Source of the DNA: Pseudomonadota bacterium
GTDB taxonomy: Bacteria; Pseudomonadota; Alphaproteobacteria; Rhizobiales; Hyphomicrobiaceae
Length of the DNA: 7,826 nt
Assembly (NCBI GenBank): GCA_003242645.1
Contig: QGVC01000166.1
Coordinates: 1-7,826, forward strand
Direction of reading: 5' to 3'
Shown: positions 1-5,500 of the stretch, piece by piece
Layout of the letters: each line of letters starts with the position of its first letter
How positions within the stretch are numbered: position 1 is the stretch's first letter
The notes under the pieces: model-generated
What the model saw: the letters and a program-made list of their open reading frames with translations, nothing else
Told to the model about the DNA's origin: nothing
Database searches by the model: none
Program-made: the position numbers and the translations under genes

Positions 1-1644
1 CTTCTCGCCGAGGACATCGACACCGAGTTGCAGCGGCTCGAATCTGCGGTTCACAAGCTGCGCATGAGCCTCGACGAATTGCTGAGCGTGGAGGCTCTGT
101 CCCAGGCTGGCGACCACCGCGAGGTGCTCGAGGCCTACCGCATGTTCGCCAACGACCGCGGGTGGGTCCGGCGGATGGAGGCGGCCATTCGCGAGGGGCT
201 GACGGCCGAGGCTGCGGTCGAGCGCGTCCACAATGCCACGCGCACGCGCATGCTGCGCCAGAACGATCCTTACTGGCGGGAGCGGTTGCGCGACCTCGAC
301 GACCTCTCTGCGAGGCTACTGCGGATTCTCGCAGGCCGGACCACGGCAGCGCGTGAGGGCTTCCAGCTCCCCGCCGACACGATCCTCGTGGCACGGACGA
401 TGGGTCCTGCCGAGCTCCTCGACTACGATCGCTCGAAGCTGCGGGGGCTTATTATCGAGGAGGGGAGCGGCCAAAGCCACGTCGCGATCGTAGCGCGGGC
501 GCTGGATCTCGCCGCGGTTGGGCAGGCGCGGGGCATAGTCGAGCGCGTCTCGACCGGCGATCCCGTAATCGTCGATGCCGAGACCGGCGACATTCACCTT
601 CGGCCCTCCGCCGAGGTGGTCGCTGCCTATTCCGACAAGGTCCGGTTCAGAGCCCGCCGGCAGCGACAGTATCAGGCCCTGCGCGACCTGCCGACGGTCA
701 CGAGAGACGGGGAACGGATCTCGCTGCTGATCAACGCGGGGCTCCTCGTCGACATTCCGCATCTGGCCGAGTCCGGTGCCGAGGGCATCGGCCTGTTCCG
801 CACCGAGCTGCAGTTCATGATCTCGTCGACGTTGCCGCGGCGGGATAAGCAGACCGAGACCTACCGGCAGATCATGGATGGCGCCGCGGGGAAGCCGGTC
901 GTGTTCCGCAGCCTCGACATCGGCGGCGACAAGGTCCTCCCCTACCTTCGCCAACCCAAGGAGGAGAACCCGGCACTCGGTTGGCGCGCCATCCGCATCG
1001 CGCTCGACCGGCCAGGGCTGTTCCGCACGCAGATACAGGCCCTGATCAGGGCGGCTGCGGGGCGCGAGCTGAGGATCATGATCCCCATGGTCTCGACCGT
1101 GTCCGAGATCGAGGCAGCCAAGGGTCTCATCAACCGGGAAGTCGAAAATATGGAACGGCGCGGGGTGCCCAGGCCGGCTAAGCTGCATCTCGGCGCCATG
1201 ATCGAGGTGCCGAGCATTCTCTACGAGCTCGACGCGTTGATGCCTCACGTCGATTTCGTTTCCGTCGGCAGCAACGACCTGCTGCAGTTCCTGTTTGCAG
1301 CGGACCGGTCGAATGCGCACGTCGGGCACCGCTACGATCCGCTGTCCGTGTCAGCGCTGAAGGCGCTCAAACAAGTCATTCGGGCGGGGAACAAGCACGG
1401 GGTTCCGGTGACGCTCTGCGGTGAGATGGCGGGCCGCCCGCTGGAGGCCATGGCCTTGATTGGACTGGGCTACCGCACAATCTCCATGGCACCAGCCTCG
1501 ATCGGTCCCGTAAAGACGATGATCTTGTCGCTCAACGCCGGCAAGGTCACGGGCCTCATGGACGAGTTGTTGCAGTCCAAGTCCGGCAGCATAAGATCCG
1601 AGCTGCAGGAGTTCGCCAGGGCCGAGGGGGTTGAGCTGGCCTGA
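1..1644 (+). CDS. ptsP: Phosphoenolpyruvate-protein phosphotransferase PtsP (EI-Ntr), 5'-truncated by window edge
   Basis: This is enzyme I of the nitrogen phosphotransferase system. It takes phosphate from PEP onto a histidine and passes it to NPr and then to EIIA-Ntr in the cytoplasm, a regulatory rather than sugar-transport relay. The frame is open from base 1 (547 codons to TGA). Family proteins are about 750 residues with an N-terminal GAF domain, so the GAF part and true start lie upstream; the TTG at 28 is internal. Counting codons from base 1: the NPr-interacting helical region is about 1-110, the phospho-His domain about 115-205 with the active-site His at 160 (SHVAIVAR), and the PEP-binding barrel about 225-535. 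The barrel has GLFRTE (Arg267), RSLDIGGDK (Arg303), GSNDLLQF (Asp426) and LCGEMAG (catalytic Cys473). The loop before the His reads GSGQSH instead of the usual GG-x-TSH. The barrel motifs rule out PEP synthase and pyruvate phosphate dikinase. The next gene is 151 bp away. Confidence 0.95.
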   Translation, partial: LLAEDIDTELQRLESAVHKLRMSLDELLSVEALSQAGDHREVLEAYRMFANDRGWVRRMEAAIREGLTAEAAVERVHNATRTRMLRQNDPYWRERLRDLDDLSARLLRILAGRTTAAREGFQLPADTILVARTMGPAELLDYDRSKLRGLIIEEGSGQSHVAIVARALDLAAVGQARGIVERVSTGDPVIVDAETGDIHLRPSAEVVAAYSDKVRFRARRQRQYQALRDLPTVTRDGERISLLINAGLLVDIPHLAESGAEGIGLFRTELQFMISSTLPRRDKQTETYRQIMDGAAGKPVVFRSLDIGGDKVLPYLRQPKEENPALGWRAIRIALDRPGLFRTQIQALIRAAAGRELRIMIPMVSTVSEIEAAKGLINREVENMERRGVPRPAKLHLGAMIEVPSILYELDALMPHVDFVSVGSNDLLQFLFAADRSNAHVGHRYDPLSVSALKALKQVIRAGNKHGVPVTLCGEMAGRPLEAMALIGLGYRTISMAPASIGPVKTMILSLNAGKVTGLMDELLQSKSGSIRSELQEFARAEGVELA

Positions 1645-1710
1645 TGCCACTGCTCGAAGTGCCCGCGGCAGGGTTACGACCCGGCGCGACAGGCGCTTGT
1701 CTTGCGTGTC

Positions 1711-1741
1711 TTAGCTTAACTTGTCAGAGCTAACCTCTGGC
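1711..1741 (+). repeat. Overlapping inverted repeats in the ptsP-prfA gap
   Basis: Two inverted repeats share bases. TTAGCT (1711-1716) can pair with AGCTAA (1728-1733) across an 11-nt loop. GTCAGAG (1723-1729) can pair with CTCTGGC (1735-1741) across a 5-nt loop, with one G-T pair. Both use 1728-1729, so in RNA they would exclude one another. No T-run follows, so this is not a standard intrinsic terminator. The site lies 55-85 bp before the prfA start. I see no good -35/-10 pair in the 151-bp gap, so prfA may be transcribed from here or read through from ptsP. A chance occurrence is quite possible. Confidence 0.25.
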
Positions 1742-1795
1742 CTTGAGCGGTCGGCGGGCCACACGCGCGATGAAGGACAGCATTAGACGGTCGAG

Positions 1796-2884
1796 ATGAA
1801 CTCCGTTCCGCACGAAAAACTCGAAAAGCTTGTTCAACGCTGGGAGGTGCTCCAGGCGGAGCTGAGCGAGGGGGGCAACCAAGCGACCTACGCCAAGCTC
1901 AACAAGGAGTTCGCTGAGCTGACGCCTATCGTCACGACCGTCAAGGAATTGCGCAAGGCGGAGCAGGAGCTTGCCGAGCTGACATCCATGGCCGAGGATG
2001 AGCGCTCCGATCCGGAGATGGCTGCGCTTGCCAGGGACGAAATCGAGGCGCTGAAACCCAAGATCGAGGATCTCAAGCACAAGCTTCGCATCCTGCTGCT
2101 GCCCAAGGATGCCGCCGACGAGCGGAGCATCATCCTCGAGGTCCGGGCCGGGACAGGTGGAGATGAGGCAGCGCTCTTCGCAGCCGACCTCTTTCGGATG
2201 TACCAGCGCTACGCCGACCTTCACGGCTGGAAGACGGAGATCATTTCCATATCCGAGAACGACCTCGGCGGTATCAAAGAGGTCATTGCCTCGATTTCCG
2301 GGCATGGCGTGTTCGCCCGCCTGAAGTTCGAGTCCGGCGTGCATCGGGTGCAGCGCGTTCCCGAGACGGAGGCGAGCGGCCGGATTCACACGTCGGCCGC
2401 GACAGTCGCCGTTCTACCCGAGCCGGAGGAGGTCGATATCGAGATCAGGCCGGAGGACATCCGCATCGATACGATGAGAGCGAGCGGTGCGGGCGGCCAG
2501 CACGTGAACAAGACGGACTCGGCTGTCCGCATCACACATTTGCCGACCGGCATCGTCGTCGTGTCAGCCGAGAAGTCTCAGCACCAGAACCGGAGAATGG
2601 CCATGCAGGTGCTGAGGTCGCGGCTCTATGAGCTTGAGCGGCAACGTGCGGCTGAAGAGCGGGCGGCGCAGCGACGTGGTCAGGTCGGCACAGGCGATCG
2701 TTCGCAGCGTATCCGCACGTACAATTTTCCGCAGGGGCGCGTCACGGATCACCGGATCAATCTGACCTTGCATAAGCTCGACCAAGTGCTGGACGGCAGC
2801 GCCCTCGACGAGATCATCGATGCACTCATAACGAATCACCAGGCGAGTTTGCTTGCCGAAGCGAATGCTTACGACCATATCTGA
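1796..2884 (+). CDS. prfA: Peptide chain release factor 1 (RF1)
   Basis: RF1 recognises UAA and UAG stop codons in the ribosomal A site and triggers release of the finished peptide. The 362-residue length matches the family (about 360). The N-terminal helical domain spans about 1-100. The stop-codon-reading tripeptide is PET at 189-191, within [15 protein letters not shown]; the P-x-T form marks RF1, whereas RF2 carries SPF. The peptidyl-hydrolysis motif GGQ is at 233-235 in [15 protein letters not shown], at the same position as in E. coli RF1. The Gln235 codon is 2498-2500. The basic C-terminal helix with [12 protein letters not shown] and the DHRINLT segment are also present. The ATG at 1796 gives the expected N-terminus; the upstream ATG at 1770 is out of frame. 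The ribosome binding site is weak (about GACGG). The gene's end overlaps prmC, whose product methylates Gln235. Confidence 0.98.
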   Translation: MNSVPHEKLEKLVQRWEVLQAELSEGGNQATYAKLNKEFAELTPIVTTVKELRKAEQELAELTSMAEDERSDPEMAALARDEIEALKPKIEDLKHKLRILLLPKDAADERSIILEVRAGTGGDEAALFAADLFRMYQRYADLHGWKTEIISISENDLGGIKEVIASISGHGVFARLKFESGVHRVQRVPETEASGRIHTSAATVAVLPEPEEVDIEIRPEDIRIDTMRASGAGGQHVNKTDSAVRITHLPTGIVVVSAEKSQHQNRRMAMQVLRSRLYELERQRAAEERAAQRRGQVGTGDRSQRIRTYNFPQGRVTDHRINLTLHKLDQVLDGSALDEIIDALITNHQASLLAEANAYDHI

Positions 2885-3770
2885 GGCCAGTGCCGGGTCT
2901 TTAACCCTCGCCAAGGTTACGGCCGAAGCGACCCGGCGCCTTCGCGAGGCGGGCATCGATTCGCCTGCCCGTGATGGGCGCATTTTGGTTGCTGCGGCGA
3001 TGGGTCTTGAGGCTCACCAGCTCATCAGCCGACCGGAAATGCCGGTTGGTCCAGCCGAATTGGCGCAAGTGAATCGCTTCATCGAGCGACGCCTCGCTCG
3101 CGAGCCGGTTTCGCGCATTCTTGGCAGCCGCGGTTTCTATGGCCGTGAATTTGAGATTTCGCCCGCGACTCTTGATCCACGGCCTGAGAGCGAAACCATT
3201 ATCGAAGCGGCCATCGAACTAGTCGGGAGCGGCGCTGCAGTTAATGATTCGCCGCTTCGAATACTGGATGTTGGAACGGGCTCAGGCTGCCTTCTCGTCA
3301 CATTGCTGGCGGAGTTGCCCCGTTCTACAGGGCTCGGAACCGACATCAGCGCAGCGGCGTTGGAGGTAGCGCAACGCAATGCACATCGCCACGGAGTGGC
3401 ATTCCGTGCCGAATGGAAACTGGCACGCTCTCTAAACGGCATAACTGGGCCTTTCGACTTACTGGTAGTGAATCCGCCGTATATTCCGACGGACACGATC
3501 GAAGAGCTCGATCCGGAGGTCCGAGACTACGACCCGTGGACAGCGTTGGATGGAGGCGCCGATGGGCTGGACGTCTATCGGGAGCTTGCAAGAGATCTTG
3601 TCAGGGTCGTCCCCAATGGGTGGGCGGTCTTCGAGGTTGGTAAAGGTCAGGCTGCCGCAGTTTCTGAGCTGCTGGGCTTTGCCCGAGTCGATGGCCAGCC
3701 GCCCGAGATTCGCACCTTCCGCGATCTGAATGGGGTCGACAGGTGTGTGGCGTGGAGGGCACGCCACTGA
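2865..3770 (+). CDS. prmC: Release factor glutamine methyltransferase PrmC (HemK)
   Basis: PrmC transfers a methyl group from S-adenosylmethionine to the GGQ glutamine of RF1 and RF2, which raises termination efficiency. The protein has 301 residues (E. coli enzyme 277). An N-terminal helical substrate-binding domain covers about 1-95, including [15 protein letters not shown] and the DPRPESE segment. The Rossmann methyltransferase domain has [10 protein letters not shown] (SAM motif I, near 133-142), GTDIS (acidic ribose-binding residue) and the catalytic NPPY at 203-206, which binds the target glutamine. I chose the ATG at 2865, which overlaps the last 20 bases of prfA. A TTG four codons upstream (2853) is also in frame, and I see no strong Shine-Dalgarno for either. 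The overlap suggests translational coupling to prfA, which fits enzyme and substrate being made together. N5-methylating relatives such as PrmB share NPPY, but PrmB does not sit beside prfA. Confidence 0.96.
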   Translation: MLTTISEASAGSLTLAKVTAEATRRLREAGIDSPARDGRILVAAAMGLEAHQLISRPEMPVGPAELAQVNRFIERRLAREPVSRILGSRGFYGREFEISPATLDPRPESETIIEAAIELVGSGAAVNDSPLRILDVGTGSGCLLVTLLAELPRSTGLGTDISAAALEVAQRNAHRHGVAFRAEWKLARSLNGITGPFDLLVVNPPYIPTDTIEELDPEVRDYDPWTALDGGADGLDVYRELARDLVRVVPNGWAVFEVGKGQAAAVSELLGFARVDGQPPEIRTFRDLNGVDRCVAWRARH

Positions 3771-3851
3771 GACGAGAAAGAAAAATACTTGGAAACGAGC
3801 CACACCCGGGCTAATGTCAAATCAGGCGGAAGGAAGCGCTACCGCACCAGT

Positions 3852-3876
3852 GCAGCCAGGTCTCCTCTATGGCTGC
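3852..3876 (+). repeat. Hairpin 82 nt after prmC
   Basis: GCAGCCA (3852-3858) and TGGCTGC (3870-3876) form a perfect 7-bp GC-rich stem with an 11-nt loop. It starts about 80 nt after the prmC stop. No T-run follows, so if it ends the prfA-prmC transcript it would do so as an RNA 3'-end stabiliser or with Rho, not as a textbook intrinsic terminator. The role is unproven. Confidence 0.35.
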
Positions 3877-4081
3877 CTCCTGCGAGCGCAAGTGAACCGA
3901 GCGAAACAAGCGAGTTGCCCGCACTGGTCGCAAGTTGGTCGACCGGGTCTGCAGTTGCGATGGCAACGCTGTTTCGTTGAAAGCGCCTTTTCCCGAGTGG
4001 ATTGACTGGCGATTCTTTCGTGAGTGTCAGAGCTACCAGAATGAACACGGTGCGTTCGCGCACGCGAGTGACGTGACGAAT

Positions 4082-4105
4082 GCAGCAGCGTTGGCGACGT
4101 GCTGC
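4082..4105 (+). repeat. Bulged hairpin upstream of the DUF4167 gene
   Basis: GCAGCA (4082-4087) pairs with TGCTGC (4100-4105). After a single bulged G at 4088, CGT (4089-4091) pairs with ACG (4097-4099). This gives nine base pairs closed by the 5-nt loop TGGCG. A second small stem follows at 4116-4130 (GCAGA-agtca-TCTGC). Neither is followed by a T-run. They lie 90-140 bp before the DUF4167 start and could be part of its mRNA leader. I do not recognise a known riboswitch or regulatory RNA family. Confidence 0.35.
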
Positions 4106-4178
4106 TTCAAGGGGGGCAGAAGTCATCTGCTTCGACGGGTGCGCAAGGCAGTTCGCTGCCGGCCGGCCCGGACATGCA

Positions 4179-4208
4179 ATGAAAAATAGAAGTAATCGGG
4201 ATAGTTGA
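4179..4208 (+). CDS. Possible nine-codon leader ORF before the DUF4167 gene
   Basis: ATG at 4179 opens a nine-codon frame (MKNRSNRDS) that stops with TGA at 4206-4208, 12 nt before the ATG of the DUF4167 gene. There is no good ribosome binding site before it. The bases around 4174-4195 are AT-rich compared with the flanks, which could instead reflect the promoter or an unstructured translation-initiation region. A chance ORF is the more likely explanation. Confidence 0.15.
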   Translation: MKNRSNRDS

Positions 4209-4220
4209 GATTGGGAGACT

Positions 4221-4934
4221 ATGAGGCAGGGACAGCAAAATCGCAGAGGGCGTGGGCGTAACCGCAAGGCTCACCACAATCCACTGACACGCAGCTATGA
4301 ATCGAACGGTCCGGACGTTAAAATCCGGGGTACGCCGGCGCACATTGCTGAGAAGTACATGTCCTTGGCGCGTGATGCGCTTGCTTCCGGTGATCCAGTA
4401 CTGGCCGAGAATTATTTGCAGCACGCCGAGCACTACAATCGGATCATTATGGCCTATCGTGAGCAGACAGCTCAGCAGGCCGGCGAGAGCATGAACGGCG
4501 CCAGCCGCCACCGCGACTTGTTGGATGCGGATGATCTCCTGGATGACGATGTTGACGAGGTAGAGAGCTACGCAATCCCGCGTGGTCAGGAGCCGCAGCC
4601 GCGGATGGATGGGAACGGCAGGCTGGATGATCGCCCCCAGCAGGAGAACGGTCGACCAGCTCGGGACCGCCTTGATGAACAGCGGGTGAGCGCCGCGGAT
4701 AACGGCTCGCAGCCCGTCCAGCAGGTCGAGGTAAGTGAGCAGCCCACAGTCGAGGCTAATCCTCAACCACGTTCGGAAAGCGTCCAGCGGCGGCGTGAAC
4801 GCTTTGCTAACACCCTGCAGGAGCAACCTGAGTTCTTGCGGCGTCCGGTGAGGCGTACGCGGCGTGAAGCAAACGGAGGCAGCTCTGACGAATCCGAAGG
4901 TGCCAGCGCCAGCGGGGACGCCAGCGACCAATAA
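4221..4934 (+). CDS. DUF4167-family protein of unknown function
   Basis: The 237-residue protein matches the alphaproteobacterial DUF4167 family as I remember it, whose hallmark is a start like MR-x-GQQN-(K/R)-R-x-RGRNRK followed by NPLTR-x-YESNGPDVKIRGT and HIAEKY-x-x-LARDA-x-(A)SGDPV-x-AENYLQHAEHY. That conserved core is residues 1-80 here. It starts with a basic RRGRGRNRK patch (8-16) and ends in predicted helices. Residues 102-115 are strongly acidic (DADDLLDDDVDEVE); 120-185 are rich in Q, P, D and R and look disordered. A second conserved-looking patch near the C-terminus is PEFLRRPVRRTRRE (203-216). No signal peptide or membrane segment is seen, so the protein is probably cytoplasmic. 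The basic patches make nucleic-acid or ribosome binding possible, which is inference. GGGAG (4213-4217) is the ribosome binding site, with a short spacer. Its place between prmC and clpB is a Hyphomicrobiales-type arrangement. Confidence 0.93.
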   Translation: MRQGQQNRRGRGRNRKAHHNPLTRSYESNGPDVKIRGTPAHIAEKYMSLARDALASGDPVLAENYLQHAEHYNRIIMAYREQTAQQAGESMNGASRHRDLLDADDLLDDDVDEVESYAIPRGQEPQPRMDGNGRLDDRPQQENGRPARDRLDEQRVSAADNGSQPVQQVEVSEQPTVEANPQPRSESVQRRRERFANTLQEQPEFLRRPVRRTRREANGGSSDESEGASASGDASDQ

Positions 4935-4956
4935 AAGCCGCGGGGAGTAACGGGGG

Positions 4957-5001
4957 CCGAGAGAGGGACATCTCGGGGGAGCGCCGCTAGTCGAGAGCGG
5001 C
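4957..5001 (+). repeat. Two tandem GC-rich hairpins after the DUF4167 gene
   Basis: CCGAGA (4957-4962) pairs with TCTCGG (4971-4976) over an 8-nt loop. GCCGCT (4983-4988) pairs with AGCGGC (4996-5001) over a 7-nt loop. They begin 22 nt past the DUF4167 stop codon and lack T-runs. They could protect the transcript's 3' end upstream of the terminator candidate at 5039-5073. Confidence 0.35.
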
Positions 5002-5038
5002 AACGACATAAGCGAGTCACCAATGATGAGAATCGGAC

Positions 5039-5073
5039 GATCGGTGGCCTAGCTGCCGGTGGCGATCCTTTTT
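5039..5073 (+). terminator. Candidate intrinsic terminator of the DUF4167 transcript
   Basis: GATCG (5039-5043) pairs with CGATC (5063-5067), and inside it GGC (5046-5048) pairs with GCC (5055-5057), leaving an asymmetric internal loop. The run CTTTTTGTGT starts immediately after the stem (five T at 5069-5073). This is the only stem-plus-T-run arrangement I found in the window. The stem is imperfect, so strength is uncertain. It would end transcription about 140 nt after the DUF4167 stop and so separate that gene from clpB. Confidence 0.45.
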
Positions 5074-5355
5074 GTGTCTCGGCTGATTGCGATAGCTAAT
5101 GGGCCGCACGTGTGCATTGCGCGTGTCAGAGGTCTCGCCACTCGTCCACGAGAGCGTCAGCGGTCGGCGCTAGACGTCAATTCCAGCCCACCATCTGCTC
5201 TTATCAGCGTAGGTCCTACCTCAATTGTCCCTGGTTAGCCGGCGCGGGACGAGGGTTGGCTCGAAGATGGCGCGTTCCGCAGCCGTAACGATCCCGTCTT
5301 GATCGATCGCAACCTTCGCGCCTGCGTTTCCTGCAAAGTTGGCATGAGCCTGGCC

Positions 5356-5396
5356 CTTTCGGCGCGCCGTCGCAGCACTATATTTCCACGCGACGG
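5356..5396 (+). promoter_or_regulatory. Candidate clpB promoter, with a 7-bp inverted repeat around its -10 box
   Basis: CTATATTT at 5378-5385 stands out in GC-rich DNA. TATATT (5379-5384) matches five of six sigma-70 -10 bases. Read as heat-shock sigma-32, ACTATAT (5377-5383) fits the alphaproteobacterial CYTATNT form except for the first base. CTTT (5356-5359), 17 bp upstream, resembles the CTTG -35 core with one mismatch. The -10 box is framed by CCGTCGC (5367-5373) and GCGACGG (5390-5396), an exact 7-bp inverted repeat with arm centres 23 bp apart, about two helical turns, as expected for a dimeric regulator. The transcription start would be near 5390, giving a leader of roughly 110 nt. 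A second weak heat-shock-like candidate is CTTGAT at 5298-5303 with CCTGCGT at 5321-5327, but its spacing is long. Confidence 0.35.
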
Positions 5397-5464
5397 GGGC
5401 GGAGGGTGCCTGCCGGGCCCGCTGACCACGTCACCAATCCTGTCGGAATGGCGTTCGGATCGTG

Positions 5465-5496
5465 CCTCAAAGGGCGAACGAACGTGCTGAGGAGGG
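5465..5496 (+). promoter_or_regulatory. Strong clpB ribosome binding site, partly pairable with upstream CCTCA
   Basis: AGGAGG at 5490-5495 is a perfect Shine-Dalgarno sequence five bases before the ATG at 5501, and it fixes the clpB start. CCTCA (5465-5469) can pair with TGAGG (5488-5492), hiding the first half of the Shine-Dalgarno behind an 18-nt loop. Such a weak stem would melt easily, as in RNA thermometers of heat-shock genes. With only five pairs this is suggestive at most. Confidence 0.6.
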
Positions 5497-5500
5497 AAAT

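Larger units (their letters stand above)
3771..4220. other. 450-bp gap between prmC and the DUF4167 gene, no convincing gene
   Basis: Open frames exist here on both strands: plus 3730-4005, 3789-3980 and 3935-4189, and minus 3839-4267. None has a recognisable motif, a convincing ribosome binding site or the codon character of the neighbouring genes. The gap holds hairpins at 3852-3876, 3954-3967 (GTTGC-gatg-GCAAC) and 4082-4105, and a nine-codon leader ORF at 4179-4208. A weak promoter candidate for the downstream gene is TTCGCT (4152-4157), 17 bp, TGCAAT (4175-4180), with 3/6 and 4/6 matches to the sigma-70 consensus. TTGACT at 4002-4007 is a good -35 box but has no matching -10 box. A long 5' leader for the DUF4167 gene is possible. 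Confidence 0.5.
4935..5500. other. 566-bp non-coding gap between the DUF4167 gene and clpB
   Basis: I see no gene here on either strand. The short frames (plus 5299-5490, minus 5235-5429) have no recognisable sequence and no ribosome binding site. From left to right the gap holds hairpins at 4957-4976 and 4983-5001, a terminator candidate at 5039-5073, a short dyad at 5141-5152 (CTCGT-cc-ACGAG), another at 5209-5219 (GTAGG-t-CCTAC), the candidate clpB promoter and its dyad at 5356-5396, and the clpB ribosome binding site. I found no tRNA-like arms. Bases 5080-5290 remain otherwise unexplained. Confidence 0.6.

Noticed and set aside
316..1329. 337-codon open frame on the minus strand inside ptsP
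   Set aside because: It is a shadow frame opposite a gene with clear enzyme I motifs; its translation shows no recognisable domain. Long antisense frames are expected in GC-rich coding DNA.
1711..1733. TTAGC...GCTAA resembles the outer ends of a CIRCE element (HrcA operator)
   Set aside because: CIRCE is TTAGCACTC-N9-GAGTGCTAA. Here the inner arm bases do not match and the whole element is 23 bp instead of 27.
3883..3914. Three CGAG-containing repeats (3883, 3898, 3911) after prmC
   Set aside because: The units are only 4-6 bp with uneven spacing of 15 and 13 bp. This is not enough for a CRISPR-like or iteron array.
3839..4267. 142-codon minus-strand frame in the prmC-DUF4167 gap
   Set aside because: It is mostly intergenic but has no ribosome binding site before its start and no recognisable sequence, and it runs antisense into the DUF4167 start.
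4107..5009. 300-codon open frame on the minus strand across the DUF4167 gene, with leucine/isoleucine-rich stretches
   Set aside because: It lies antisense to a recognised family gene, and its hydrophobic look follows from the complement of acidic and glutamine-rich codons. There is no credible start site.
5042..5063. Direct repeat CGGTGGC (5042-5048 and 5057-5063)
   Set aside because: Two 7-bp copies within GC-rich DNA are easily a chance event, and they fall inside the terminator candidate, which explains the region better.
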